Shown here: positions 31,648 through 44,540 of the stretch, piece after piece
Position numbering within the stretch: position 1 is the first letter of the stretch
Layout: every line of letters starts with the position of its first letter
Source: Chrysoperla carnea
Lineage: Eukaryota; Arthropoda; Insecta; Neuroptera; Chrysopidae
Length of the DNA stretch: 64,000 nt
Assembly: GCF_905475395.1 (NCBI RefSeq)
Contig: NC_058341.1
Location: 65,479,501-65,543,500, forward strand
Direction of reading: 5' to 3'
Position numbers and translations under genes: made by a program
The notes under the pieces: generated by a model
Databases searched by the model: none
Seen by the model: the letters and a program-made list of their open reading frames with translations, nothing else
Told to the model about the DNA's origin: nothing

Positions 31648-34600
31648 ATGAAAAAGTGTTTAATATGTAGATTTCCATATTCTCCAATTTGTGGCCGCAG
31701 TTTTCACAAGTAAGTAATAAAATAATACCTGCCGCCACATTTGACAATTTTTTTTAACAATACCTCAAAAACTTCGTATTTTTGCCGATCAATCACAAAA
31801 ATTTTTTTTTTTCATTCTTAACAATGAAAATAATTACATTTTTTTAGATTTCCTTCTAATGTAGACATGCAGGGCAAATGGCTAAAAGCCCTAAACTTGT
31901 CAACTTTACCAAATTTGAAAACCAGCTACATCTGCAGTGATCACTTCTCAGAACACAATTTTTATGACTGTGAAGAGTCCAGAAAAAAACCGAAACTACT
32001 GAGAGATGCCATCCCTCAAATTTTCAACACCAGTTTAACAAACGATGAGGAGTTGCGTGAGGTGGTTAGTGAACAGAGTATGAAGCTTGATGTTTGTATC
32101 ACTTCATCCGCACGTCAAGCTGTGACAAATTCAGTGGCGGATGGCTTCAATGAAGATGTAACAAAAATTTCTCAAGGTATTATTAACATTAATTAATAGT
32201 GGAGTACCTGGGATTTTTGACCTCGGATTTCCGTAGGTAATAGTGAATGAATTTGTGTGGTCGAAGTGGGATTGTATTTTTTATTGCATAAATTTCAACG
32301 TTTACCACTTATTTTTGTGCTCTTGATTAAAAGTACTTCTATGTTTACCGCTTTTTTGTGTGCTCTTGAGTAAAGTTTACACCGTTAGAGATAGAACAAA
32401 AGTTTAAATGTAAAAAATGTTTCTTATAAATAAATAAACTTTTGTTTGAAACATTTTTTCGTCAACACCACTGTTTACCCGTGAAGGCGCAAATTAGGAC
32501 AAAACTTGGGAACCAATTTCTTCAAAACTATAAAAGATAGGAAGTTGAAAATTTGCAGGAAGCATCAACTAATAGTTTTGTGAAACACTCTCGAAAAACG
32601 GAAAAACATTTTTGAAAGTATCTTCTAGACGCCTTCACAGGTAAACAGTGATGTTAAAGAAAAAATATTTCAAATAAAAGTTGTTTATTTATTTATAGGA
32701 AATAACTTTTACATGTAAACTTTTGTTCTATCTCTAACGGCTTACAAGATAGGTTCTTTTTTATTTAATTGAATGAGCAGTCGATCAATTTTGAAGCTAG
32801 AAAGTTGATAAAAATCAAATTTACGAAAACCAAATAAAAGGCAGAGACCATAATTGTGTTGGTTATTTAATTTTGAATCTTTGGATTTATCGTTTAAACG
32901 GTAGTTCTACCATTTTTCATCATTTCAATCGTTCTACAGGGTGTTTTCTGAATCTACCGTTTTTTAGAAATTTTTTCAGTAAATAAACAAGTGAAAAAAA
33001 AACAATTGACTGAGTTAATTGTTGAAATACCATGCAAAGTCAGATTTCTTTATCACATAACACATACAAACATGTGACACATACATAACTGATAATCAAG
33101 TATAGTACATATTATAAAAATTCCGCCTAATTGGCGCCCTCACGGGTAAACAGTAATGTTTACGAAAAAATGTTTCAAACAAAAGTTGTTTAATTTTTGA
33201 TAAGGAACATTTTTTACATTTAAACTTTTGTTCTATCTCTAACGGTTTACAAGATGGGTCCTACGGACCCAAGACCCAATTGACCTAAGATGCTCATTTA
33301 CGAACTTGACCTCACTTTTTACGTCCTGAGTACGCTGTAAAAATTTCAGCTCGATATCTTTTTTTGTTTTTGAGTTATCGTGTCCACAGACGGACGGACG
33401 GACGGTCGGACGGACGGACGGACGGACAACCGGAAATGGACTAATTAGGTGATTTTATGAACACCTATGACAAAATTTTTTTCCTAGCATCATTATTTTT
33501 AAGCGTTACAAACTTTGGACTAAACTTAATATACTATGTATATTTCAAATATACATGGTATAAAAATAGGAAAATGAGTGATATATAAATAATGAAAAAT
33601 ATTTAAATAAACAAGTATTATTTTTTCCGATTTCTGTTTCTATATAAATATATAGCTTTAACATGTATTAGACCATTTGAATTATTGCAATTATTAATTT
33701 ATTTTTATACCATGTATATGAAATATACCAAGGTATACTAAGTTTAGTCCCAAGTTTGTAATGCTTAAAAATATTGATGATATAAACAAAATTTTGGTAT
33801 AGGGGTTCATAAATCATCACCTAATTAGTCCATTTCCGCTTGTCTGTCTGTCGTCTGTCATCACGATAACTCAAAAACGAAAAGAGATACCAAGTTGATA
33901 TATTTATAGCGTGCTTAGGACCTAAAAAGTGATGCCAAGTTCGTAAATGAGCAACATATGGTCAATTGGGTCTTGCGTCCGTAGGACCCATCTTTTAAAC
34001 AGTTAGAAATAACAAAAATTTAAATGTAAAAAAATATTCCTTATAAAAAAATAAACAACTTTTGTTTGAAACATTTTTTCGTAAACATCACTGTTTACTC
34101 GTGACAGTTATACAAATTGTATAGTATGTATTATATGGGAATATCAGTTATATATGTGTGACTTGTGTGTATGTGTTATGTGACAGAGTAATCAACACTG
34201 TCTATATATGGTTTTTCAACAATTAACTCAGTCAATTGTTTGTTTTCACTTGTTCAATATGAAATTTACAAAATTTAAAAAAAAAACTGACAAATGTTTC
34301 GGGTACGGAACCCTAATCTCGCATTTAAAACATGGCTGAGAACACTCTCCATTAAATTACCTTTGTAGCTCCTTTCAAATAATTCCTTATAGCAAATATA
34401 AATTCGTTATAGCTCTCTCCAAACTGGACCGATTTTGATTATCATCGCCTCTTTTTTAGTTGTGTCGGGTACGGAAACCTAAACGCGCACTTGAAACATA
34501 ACTAAGAACACTCTCCGTTAAATTACCTTTCAAACAAACAAACAAAATCAAAATCGGTGCATTTGTTTAATAGCTACAATGCCACAGACAGGCACGTATA

Positions 34601-35530
34601 GCGGTCAAACTTATAACACGCCTCCTCGGGGGGCTATAAATCGAGAGCACAATTTTTTAAGAGGTAAAATTTTTCATTTATATTATTAGACAACATTCTA
34701 TATATTTTTTTAATTTTTCATTCACTATTTCGGATATCCGAGCTTTTTATGTTTTTAATACTCCAGGAACTCCACTATAAACCGTATATTGAATATGCCT
34801 GCTCGAAACATTCATTTCGACTTTTTATTACAATGCAGAAAGCTCTGGTGTTCCCATTGCTGCAGATGATATTAAGAAAGAAGTCTTACAGTGCAGTGCA
34901 GAAAGCTCTGATGTTCCCATTGCTGCAGATGATATTAAGAAAGAAGTCTTACAGTGCAGGGCAGAAAGTTGTGATGTTCCCATTGCTGCAGATGATATTA
35001 AGAAAGAAGTTTTACAGTGCAGAGCAGATGAAAATGCCATGAATTACGTCGACATGGATATAATCGACTCTAATATCTCGACTGAAGTAACACAGTCATA
35101 TACACCCACACCTGCATGGACAAACGAGCCTGGGCGTACAACACTTAACAGCCCAACGATGAAAAGGTAACAATAAATAGAAATCATTTTTATTATTTTT
35201 CCCGTGTTATAGTGAGAGCTAGTAATTTAATTTAGCATCATGCTTATTAACCTTATTTTTTTTAGAAAAAAAGTTATATTAAATGGTAAAATTGTCAAAA
35301 AAGTGAAATTTAGAGTGGGTCCACGAACAGAGTACTTCTCAAGAAATGATTGCATATCAGATGAGGCTTGGCAAAAGTTTTTGCAGCTGTATCGACAACA
35401 GGAACTACGAATTGCAGCCATTAGAAACCAGAACTGCCGAAAACAAAAAAAAATTGACAGTTTAAGCAGTTTGATTCAAAATTTAAAAGCAAAGGGGGCA
35501 GATTCTGTTGCTTCGTACGTTAAGGTTTAA
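31648..35530 (+). CDS. THAP-domain / P-element-type transposase, 5' exons
   Basis: Four exons join in phase: 31648-31709, 31848-32176, 34839-35166 and 35266-35530 (984 nt, 327 aa). The first two encode a THAP zinc finger: C4-x2-C7 at the start, FHKFPSN, the invariant Trp in GKWLKAL, then YICSDHF (the C-x2-H pair). THAP domains bind DNA. Exon 3 carries three copies of a 21-residue unit ending DDIKKEVLQC. Exon 4 ends in a basic, probably coiled-coil segment, as after the THAP domain of P-element transposases. A GT donor (AAG|GTTTAA) just before the stop could splice, in phase, to a P-transposase piece at 38854. I therefore read this as the 5' part of a P-family element or a gene derived from one. 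Whether it is still expressed is unknown. Confidence 0.7.
32375..32775. repeat. inverted pair of family B cores
   Basis: 'aaaatgtttcttataaataa' and its reverse-complement counterpart near 32690 flank a loop, repeating the design of the 8120-9060 foldback. Lies in the large THAP-gene intron. Confidence 0.5.
32985..33570 (+). repeat. family B dispersed repeat, complete copy with (GGAC)n
   Basis: Runs from 'aacaagtgaaaa' and 'caattgactgagttaattgt' to 'atttcaaatatacatggtat'. Contains a block of about nine GGAC units at 33385-33428. It is the fullest copy in the window and lies head-to-head with the copy at 33705-34252. Confidence 0.7.
33705..34252 (-). repeat. family B dispersed repeat, inverted copy
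   Basis: Mirror-image neighbour of 32985-33570, with the same ends in reverse order and the GGAC block reduced to a few units. Confidence 0.7.
34835..35030 (+). repeat. 63-bp coding tandem repeat (three copies)
   Basis: Three near-identical 63-bp units within THAP exon 3. The unit length keeps the reading frame, adding 21 residues per copy. Confidence 0.9.
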
Positions 35531-35661
35531 TTTTATTTACATTTCCTTGTTTATGCAACTACTGTACGTTTAATTATTTTTGTGGATAACTTTAACTTTT
35601 GTTGTGGATATTGTATTTGTAATTGTAATTAATATTGTATTAATTGTAAATAATATTTAAT

Positions 35662-37335
35662 GTAGGAAACGAAACATTTGACTCAGGAAATACTCCGCAT
35701 CAACTAATTTTTATGGGAACCGGTGGAAAATGTTCGTCTGAGTGTCCTCAACAAAATCATATTCATGAGAACTTGTGCAGTGCATTTTCAATTTACGCCC
35801 ACTGAGAAGTTCCCTTCTCACGGACATCATTTTCTCCTTATTTAACATTAAAAAAACTATTAGATTTTATAGTTTGGACAATTCTTAGCATTTTTTAATT
35901 TTTGATATTTTTTATCTAACCTCACCGTTTTCGAGACATATTCATTGGGAAAAAAAAAACGAAAATTTTGCACGAAAAATCGTTATTGACGAAACTAAAG
36001 ATTATTTTGTGGTTTCGGTCAAAAATTTAGTTTAAAAGCCATTAGTTATTAGGACAATTTTAAGTATTTTTTGACTCGTGACAATTTTCAATAAAAATTA
36101 TGGTAGAACTAGACATAAAAATCAAGTGTTCGATATACAGGGTGTCTAGCTAAGTTGAGAACATATGGAAAATTGTTTTTATTATAAGGTTTACGAAAAA
36201 AAGTTATTCTTTATAAAAAGCTCTGCTTTCAAAAATATTTACGTTAAGCTATTCACTGTTGACATAGAATGTATAGGGTGTTCACAAATTGGGTAAGTTC
36301 GATGGGAATGTTAATGGTCGTTTATTTAGAAATGTAGACCATTTTGAACGGATAATAAGGGAAACGGTTCAAGAAATCACTCCTGAGATATGTAGGAGTA
36401 TATTTAAACAATTTTGTAAAAGTACAATTGCATGTATGGAACGCGAAGTTGGATACGTTCAGTCAAAAACGTACCGAAGATAATTGTTTTTACTTACGTC
36501 AACAATATAAACTTTAACGTAATGAATGAAAAATAAATGTTCTGTATTAATTATTTTGTTATAAATTTTTCTAATTCGCAAATAAACATTTTAATTACGA
36601 TGACTGATTAATTTGAGTAACAGATAACGTAGGAAACGCAAAATTTAATAATTGGTAATAGAAGTGGTCAAAACATTCCCATTATTAACTATTCATTCCT
36701 GAACAGTTATCTTTAGTTCGTTTTTGCCTTAACGTATCCACCTTCGCGTTCCGTACATGCAATTGTACTTTTACAAAATTGTTTAAATACACTCCTACAT
36801 ATCTCAGGAGTGATTTCTTGAACCGTTTCCCTTATTATCCGTTCAAAATGGTCAAAAATTTGATTTGAAAACCATATGATATTATATTTTGAATTATTTT
36901 AAACACTTTTTGACTTTTGACATTTTTTATCTTACCTCTCCGTTTTCCATATATTGACGAATAAGTGTTTGAAATAAATCGCGTATTTAATCGGCAATTT
37001 CAGCTATACCTAAAAAAGTAAATATTTTTTAATATTTTATTTTATTTTTTCAAATGCTTATACATCGAAACCGGTGAGGTTAGATAAGGAATGTCAGGGT
37101 TCAAAAAATGCTTAGAATTTTCCAAAATATAAAATCCAATTTTTGTTTAAATGTTAAATAAAGAGAATATGGTCACTGGGGAACTTTTACTCCACCCCAT
37201 GGGCGTAAATCGAAAATGGACAAGTTCTCATGAATATGATTTTGTTGAGGTCACTCAGACAAACATTTTCCACTGGCTCCCATAACAGTTGGCGCGGAAT
37301 TTTTCCTGAGTCAAATGCTTCGTTTACTACATTAA
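35662..37335. mobile_element. family C foldback transposon (copy 2)
   Basis: Long terminal inverted repeats: TTAATGTAGGAAACGAA with 'catttgactcagg' at left, and the complement ending TACTACATTAA at right. Arms of about 400 bp share 'tcatgagaacttgt' and 'cgaaaacggtgaggtt'. A second inverted pair is nested inside at 36136-36870. It lies in the intron between THAP exon 4 and the decayed transposase exon. Confidence 0.65.
36136..36870. pseudogene. Tc1/mariner-like DDE fragment in inverted duplicate
   Basis: A plus-strand ORF (36289-36483) reads ...HFERIIRETVQEITPEICRSIFKQF..., resembling the C-terminal tail of Tc1/mariner-like DDE proteins. The same sequence recurs on the minus strand at about 36715-36860. 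The left flank 'cagggtgtctagctaagttg' recurs near 45890, consistent with an element end. No DDE catalytic part. Confidence 0.4.
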
Positions 37336-37494
37336 TTGTATTAATTGAAATTAATAATAATATTGTAGTTCGAGCGCCATTCATTAACCTAGCAGTCGTG
37401 GATTCTTTAATTATATACATATAAAACCTTATTTATAACACATTCAGTAGCACAACATACAATTAATCCAGTCATTACGTCGTAAAAACGGGAT

Positions 37495-38800
37495 AGATAA
37501 GAAAATGAACTTAACAAGCAAGTTAAATTTTTGATTTTAAGCGGAGGAGGCCTAGAAAAGCTTAACTTCGAATTGTCGATCAAAATTTCCTTGTCAGTTT
37601 TTCGCCATCTTGAAAAAAGGGTTAAATTCAGTTTTTTCATAATAACTCGGTTCTCCGTTGAGATACAAAAATATTAATGCAATACTATTTTGTTGCTTTT
37701 CTCACGATCTACAATTAAGGCACTTTACATTTTTGACCTATCGTCCATCGTTATTGAGATATCGATCGAAAAAACCATAAATTTGGGAAGTGAAATTTTT
37801 TTTTGCTGTTTTATTTTTTCTCGTGAAAGATAACGAACAAATGTCTGGTATCAAACTTGTAGATCGTGTTCAGACCTACAAATTCTGGTGATTGGTTCTT
37901 CTTAGAACGTCGTGCTCTTTCCGGAGTTTTAGTTCCCGCGAGTCTCATGTCAGTCGGATAACTGTCGAATACAATTGTCTCATTTTCTGTTGTGTTGTGC
38001 AGAAGGAAACCACTGTCGATTATGTGATAATGTCTGCCACCAGGTTGTAAATGTTCTGTCAAAGGTTCGAAGGCATTGTATAATAGCGACTTTGTTCCTT
38101 TTCGCATTCCTTCTTTAGTGAACAAAGATAATGAGAACGGAGCGAGCTAGTATGCCAGAAAATGTTTCAGGTCAGTCTCAATTTTTCGCTATGCACATTC
38201 TTTGGTAAAGCAACAATGGATTGATCGTAAATGGATTGATAAAGAGAGCACTTGATCCTTCCTTGACAAAGACCCGAAATCCGCTCCTATGATTCCAGTC
38301 ATCATTTCGCGACCAATTTCGTATGCACGATGACAAATATTCTGGTTTGTAATAACTCCTGTACCGATAGGCATAAATTCTTTATTCTCATGAAAAGGAT
38401 TACCATTCTCGCAATTTTCGAGAAATTCGCGAGGGTTTCACCAAATTTTCAAACACGTACGCTCGTTTAAAAAGACTCGAGATAACTGAAAAAATTAAAA
38501 AAACGAATTTGTAATTTTTTTCGATCGATATCTCAATAACAGTGGACGATAGGTCAGAAATGTAAAGGACTTTAATTTTAGATCGTGAGGAAAGCAACAA
38601 AAAAAAGTATTGCATAAAAATTTTCGTATCTCAACTGAGAACCGAGTAATTATGAAAAAACTGAATTTAGTAATTATGAAAAAACTGAATTTTTTCAAGA
38701 TGGTGGAAAATTCACTAGGAAATTTTGGCCGACAATTCGAAGTTAAGCTTTTCTAGGCTTCCTCTACGTAATATCAAAAATTTAGCTTATTAAGTTCATA
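37495..38800 (-). mobile_element. transposon with 300-bp inverted repeats and unrecognised ORF remnants
   Basis: Arms 37495-37800 and 38480-38800 are inverted copies ('aagcttaacttcgaattgtc' against 'gacaattcgaagttaagctt'). Between them two minus-strand ORFs (38374-38189 and 38125-37811) look coding, with phrases such as YHIIDSGFLLHN and NICHRAYEIGREMMTGI. They may be parts of one broken protein. I do not recognise the family. Confidence 0.5.
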
Positions 38801-38853
38801 TGCATACCCAAATGTATATAATGACTGGACTAAATATGTCTTTCCATTTGTAG

Positions 38854-39660
38854 GATTTACCGCAACATGTTCAGGACCTCATCATCAGAATGAAAAACGG
38901 GAAGACATCGTCGAAGCCATCCTGAAATCATTACCTTGCATTCAAACTTTGAATAAGTGATTAAAAAACTGCCTTTCAACCAGGAATCTCTCACGAAGTT
39001 ATTTGAAAACTGTCAGAAATAGTTACTGAACAAGCTCAAACAAGGAAAAAAGTTTATTTTTAGTTTGACATTCGACGAAATGGAAATAAAGCAGCACGAG
39101 AAGTGGGACAGCGTTACATACTCTTTTAAAGGTCTTGTGGACTTGGAGGGTCAGTTATCAGAAGTAGATGGACAGGATAGCAGCCAAACTGCTTTCACAG
39201 TTTTTGTTTTTGTACTTGTCTGTTTAAATGGTGCTTTCAAAGCAGCTGTGCACATTATCTGATACACTCTCTGAATGGGATTGAGAAATCCATTCTTATC
39301 AAAGATTTATTGTTACACTTATAAGAAAAGTATATAACTGTTGTTAATTTGACGTTTGAAGGAGACGTCGCACACAAGACCGCCTGCGAAAATTTGGGAG
39401 CTAATTTGAACTACAAAAACAAAAATAAATTCAAGCCATACTTTCGGCACTCTGTTTATTGAAACTTTGCAGAAGTTACTTTGCTCGAAAAAGCCCACTT
39501 ATTTATGATAAGAAAGATGATATTCAAGATGATTTGTTTGTTGTATCAGAGGCAACTGAAATATTCTGTAAAAATTTCAACGATATTTTTGATCTGCTAA
39601 ACATGCGCAGTAAGTTCAACAAGAATGCTTATTGGTTTTACATAACAACAGAAATTTAAT
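38854..39660 (+). pseudogene. decayed P-element transposase exon
   Basis: Begins after an acceptor (TTTGTAG) with DLPQHVQDLIIRMKNGKTSS and later holds YSFKGLVDLEGQ, GDVAHKTACENLGANLNY and FNDIFDLLNMRSKF, in different frames. This succession matches the P-element/THAP9 transposase (the RNase-H-like region, with the 'FNDLFD.MNSRS' box near its end). Several frameshifts and stops break it. It follows the THAP exons on the same strand and is interrupted downstream by a family C MITE. Confidence 0.65.
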
Positions 39661-40072
39661 GTAGGAAACGACGGAGCATTTGGCTGAGTAAAAATTCCGC
39701 GCCAGCTGATGTTTATGAGAGCCGGTGAAAAATGTTTATCTGAGTAACCTCAACAAAATCAGATTCATGACATTTTTGACCTTACCTCACCGTTTTCGAT
39801 ATTAGCGTTTAAAAATAAATACGGGTTTTTCCGAAAATTTGCTTTGCAAATATAGGTGAAGTGCTTTGAAAATATAAAATCCAATAATTTTTTTAAATGT
39901 TAAATGAACAGAATATGGTGTTCGGGTGTAGGAAACTTCTGCCCGATTCAATAGGCGTAAATCGCAAAATGAACAAGTTCTCATGAATATGATTTTGTTC
40001 AGGACACTCAGATAAACATTTTTTACCGGCTCCCATAAAAATCAGATGACCCGGAGTTTTTCCTGAGTCAAT
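39658..40072. mobile_element. family C MITE (copy 3) inside the P-element remnant
   Basis: Left end ATGTAGGAAACGACGG..., right end TTTTTCCTGAGTCAATAA. The arms share 'tcatga' and 'aacctcaacaaaatcagattcatg' with its complement. Non-coding, 415 bp. Confidence 0.65.
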
Positions 40073-40089
40073 AATAACAGAAGTTATGT

Positions 40090-40420
40090 TGGAGGATCAT
40101 GATTATTGTAAACTTTAAGACGCTTGGAATAATTTGTAAATGCACTGACGGTGTTTTGCAGCTTAACAGAAATATTTTTGTTAATAATATTTACGCGAAA
40201 ATCTTATCAGTCATTCCAACAACTGTATTCAACGACGATCACTATTTAAATCAAGAACCATTGATGGATCTTCGCAGACAACTTATAATACTAATTGTTG
40301 GTAAATACACTGATTTGCATTAAAACATCAAGCTACTTTGCTAAATGACCAAAAAGAAAGAGTTCGTATGCGTAATAATAAGATAAAAAATTTTCAAGGC
40401 CAATTTTAATTAGATTATAA
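40090..40420 (+). pseudogene. probable P-element transposase C-terminal remnant
   Basis: An ORF with FNDDHYLNQEPLMDL and IVGKYTDLH, then (after a stop) KHQATLLNDQKERVRMRNN, resembling the extreme C-terminus of P-family transposases. It continues the remnant on the other side of the MITE. Weak, as no catalytic motif is present. Confidence 0.35.
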
Positions 40421-40739
40421 TACATAGTCTTACACTGAGATACACAATTTGTTTTAAATAATAATTAATCTCAATAAAACTTTTAGATAATTTTATTAAA
40501 AAATGTGAAAATTATTAATATTTTGTTTGTTATGTAAATAAAGTTTCTTTACACGTTTGTACTTTTTGAATTAATTTTAATGTATTAAATATTAAATAAT
40601 ATTTCATAATTCTTTTTTAACTATTTACTTAATAGCAATAATGTAAACAAGGCTCCTGCTAGGCTAAGACCCGGTATTCTAAATATATTCCCTCATATTA
40701 TGTTAATTGATATTACAACTAGTGTAGGCGCTGAGTAAG

Positions 40740-41900
40740 TTTCATCGTATTTTGACCCGCTGAATACGAATTTTCAATTTTGTATCATTTATACCTACAT
40801 GAAAAAACAAATATTTTTTTTTTTTTTTGTTATTCGTCTTGATACGACCAATAGAACCGGAGATATGATTAAAATTGTAAACAAAAAAAATATTGCATAA
40901 GATCGGCGCGCAGCGCTTAGTTTAAAACGTCCATAGAATGGCTAATAAATAATATTTTTGTACTTTAAGGTACTCATTTTAAAGTTATATTTGAGTCTAT
41001 ATTTTAATTTTATGCACATAAAAATACGTTTTATGCAATAGCAACGAAGCCAACCCTTAGCGAAAGAAAACCCCACATAATTATATATGAGAAAATTGCA
41101 AATTTGTTCTAGTTTAAGAATCTTTTTTTATTTTTGCAAATATCTCTATTAAAACTTGAGTTATTGCAACCGAATGCGAATGTATGAATTGATTCTGATT
41201 CAATCAAATTAAATATGAAAAGGGGGTGAACGTTGCATCAAATCAAGCATGTTTGTTTTTTGATATTTTTTTGCAATGTAAAGGCAAAGTTAAATCAAAG
41301 TTTGACTTCGGTAAACAACCGGATCATGCCGAAAAATAAGAAAAACCTCGAAAATTTGACCTTATTTCAGTTTTTGCCGATTATGACACGAAAGAACTGG
41401 TTTTCCTCTAAAAATATTTTTTTAAAGAAAATTAAATTTGCAATAATTTGAGATCAAGCCGGTTTTTGTAGGAACGATAGTTTCGGAGATACAGCTTTTC
41501 AAAGTTGGCCAATTTTTTCAAGCGATTTTACGCAAAATTTCTTCATTCGCGTTCGGTTGCAATTACTCAAGTTTTAATATAGATATTTGAAAAAATATAA
41601 CTAGAACCAATTTTCAATTTTCTCATATATAATTATTTGTATTTTTCTTTCACTATAGATTCGCTTTCGACTTATAAATTAATAGCGGACCGGAAAAATG
41701 ACAAAATTTAATACATACAATCGTGCTAGCTTCGTTGCTATTTCATAAAACCTATTTTTATATGCATAACATTAAAATATAATTTATTGGCAATCTACGG
41801 ATGTTTCAAACACAGCGTTGCATAACTCCGTTTCTATTGGCCGTATCAAAACGAATGAAAATGATGGTACAGAAGTGTTTGGTAAAATTTTCTCTAGTTT
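40740..41900. mobile_element. long foldback element
   Basis: 'gttattcgtcttgatacgac' and 'aatagaaccggagatatg' at left are answered near 41820-41865; 'tacgttttatgcaatagcaa' by 41730-41755; 'aaacttgagttattgcaacc' by 'ggttgcaattactcaagttt'. More than 1 kb long, with no gene. Confidence 0.6.
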
Positions 41901-43730
41901 AGGAGCTATGTTAATTAATTTGTTTATAAAACATTTCCCCCACTCTGAGAGATGAGCAAGTTGAAAATTCGGATTTAGTGGGTCGAAATACGTCGAAATA
42001 CACTCCTTGTTCGGTGGGACCTGTAAATGCATGCGAAACCCACTCAGCACGAGCTACATCGCTTACAAGAAAGCAAACAAAAATGAATTTGAGCCTGGCA
42101 GGTGATTTTAATTTGCAATTTTTCCTACGCAAAAAATGTTCTTGAGGCACTTTGAAACTTACACCATTTTAAAGTCTAATATTCAATCATACGAAATATT
42201 ATCGCCTGGCATGATTTTGTGGGGCCTAAAATGGCCTGGCAGGTGACTTTAATTTGCAATTTTTCCTATGCAAATTAAAAATTTCATAGGTCCCTAACGC
42301 TCCCCAACATCCCAGCCAGGTTGTCGATTTCACCATCCACAAATTCGCAAGTTATCAACTTTAATATTTTCAATGTGCCTCAAATATGGACTCAAAAAAG
42401 CCACTCTGCTCTCCAGTTAATATATATATGTTGCTGTTATTATTATTTGTTTCAAATTTTGCATTATCTTTCCAGTAGATTGTTTAATATGTGTCTAACG
42501 AAAAAAAGTGCATAGGACCTTTTTGTAGCGAATTTTATTCTTTAAACAAATTTTCTCGGCACTTTTTTCGCTTAAATTAATAACGTAGCAGTTATTGCAA
42601 AAAAAAAACAACTTTAAACCAAGATGGCGGCCTTCCCCTAATAGGTAGCATCCCGCCTTTTCAAATTTAAACTTATCTTTAATCACCCTAATCGTAACCA
42701 AAAATTCGAGTTTCCCCAAAAATTCGATTTAAAAATCTAGGATGATTGTACTATTTATATAATTTTCAACAAAATTTTTGCTGTCAAAAATTGTTACGTT
42801 AACCTCTTTTATATGCTTTTATGGTAGGTATGGTATGCTTTTATTATGTTTATGTATGGTTTACAAGATTGTATACCACATTTCCGTTAAATTCTTTTTT
42901 CTATCGCTAGGTAGAGCCTTTCTTAGCATTAAAATCCAATAAATGCTTAATATTAATATTAATTATTCTCAATAACAAAGCAACAGAGTATTTGAATAGT
43001 GAATACTTGAATGCAAATGTGCCGACGGCGACACCTCATTGCAATAGGGTTTTTCATTTACAAAATGATTCTTTTTTGTTTCGGACTGTTTTCAATCAAG
43101 TAAAGACATATCTTATATCTTCTATCCTTGTCAAAAAGCGCTGCTTGAAAAAGATTAAATATATTTAACTTCCTTAGGTTGAATAGTTTTTTGAAAACTG
43201 TCCGAAACAAAAGCAAATCGATAAAAAGGCCTATTACCAGTAGATATAGTAGTCCAGAATTCTCTCATGGCCATGGCCCACTTAACAAGATTACACTGCA
43301 TATCAAAGAATTATCTCGTCTATTTGTCAGGTTGATAATGAAAAGATAATTTACTATTCTAATACAAATATTAAAATAAATAGTTCTTTGTTGGTAGATA
43401 CGTGTTTTTGTGAATAGGGAAAGGTTGTGCACAGTAAAACATTTACTCAAAATAAATAATTAAATAAATGGTTAACAGCAGTTTAACGATTAGAAATGGT
43501 TAAGGAGGTTATAAGAAATGTAAAATAAGGTTATCTCCCAGCAGCAAAGTTGTTGGATGTTTTTGGGGGTGGAAAATTGGAAGGAAGTGGAAAATGGTAA
43601 AAACCGTCTTTTTTTTTGTTTTTTATTTCTTATTTGTCCAAAAATAGAAAACCCTTTTTGTGTCCTTAATAACCGCAATTTTTTTCAAGTAATACTATCG
43701 AGTACTTTTTGATATCGTTTTTTTTTTTTA
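41901..43730. other. non-coding region with small duplications
   Basis: Contains a direct repeat 'gcctggcaggtga.tttaatttgcaatttttcct' at about 42090 and 42233, and a hairpin built on 'tttcggactgttttcaa' and 'ttgaaaactgtccgaaac' at 43080 and 43190. No gene recognised. Confidence 0.35.
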
Positions 43731-43799
43731 AATGAAAAATGTACTTCAGAAATCATCGTACAGGGTTCATTCAGTGTTCATACCTATACTAACCATCTT

Positions 43800-44540
43800 A
43801 AAACACGTCCAAAAAAATACGAAAAAACAAAAAATTAATTTTTTAATAATTGTTGACAAATTGCTTAAAATTTTTGGAAAATGCAAAAAGTAATTACACC
43901 AATGAATTCTATGAAAAAATACAAAAAAATGTTTTTTATTATTTGACGCGAAACAAAATATTTGCCGAGGCCGCAATGATATTGCTAGGAAGATTAATCT
44001 AAAATACTATATAGTCACAACTTAAATTGATTGACTTATTTGCCGATACAAATTCTACAGCACTTCTAGACATTAAGTATGACCCAAAATTAAGCATGAT
44101 TTTATTTCTAGTCGAGTCGGCGTTTTTCCAATTTTCCAGGGGGGGGGGTGTGGCAATGAAAAAGATGAAGTTTTTCGAAGTTTCCCGTAGGTTTCCGCAA
44201 TTTTGCGTCGAATGCCGAAAACCGCATCTTTCTAGCATGTCTAGAAATGCTGTAGGATTTTTATCGGTAAGTGAGTCAGTCAATTTTAATTGTGACTATA
44301 TAGTATTTTAGATTAATCTTTCTAGCAATATCGTTACGGCCTCGGCAAAAATTTGTTTCGCGTAAAATTATAAAACACATTTTTTTGTACTTTTTCCATA
44401 GAATTCAATGGTATAATAATTTTTCCAAAAATTTTTGTTAAAATGCTTTTTTCATCTTTTTTTTCCAAAACCATCTTTCTGATTTTTTAATAACTTCCTA
44501 CACTCCAATTTTTTCCAAATAATTTTTTGTTAAACACTAC
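43800..44540. mobile_element. foldback element immediately upstream of dapD
   Basis: Near-perfect arms of about 250 bp ('cctatatagtcacaa' and 'gattaatctaaaatactata' at left, complements at 44290-44330; 'gacgcgaaacaaaatatttg' against 'aaatttgtttcgcgt'). Symmetric ORFs on both strands here are artefacts of the palindrome. The element ends about 190 bp before the dapD start codon. Confidence 0.65.

Noticed and set aside
34828-35040. Minus-strand repetitive ORF (SALHCKTSFLIS units)
   Set aside because: Antisense shadow of the 63-bp coding repeat in the THAP gene.
43999-44311. Two mirrored 94-codon ORFs on opposite strands
   Set aside because: They are the two faces of a palindrome; similar peptides arise from symmetry, not from genes.
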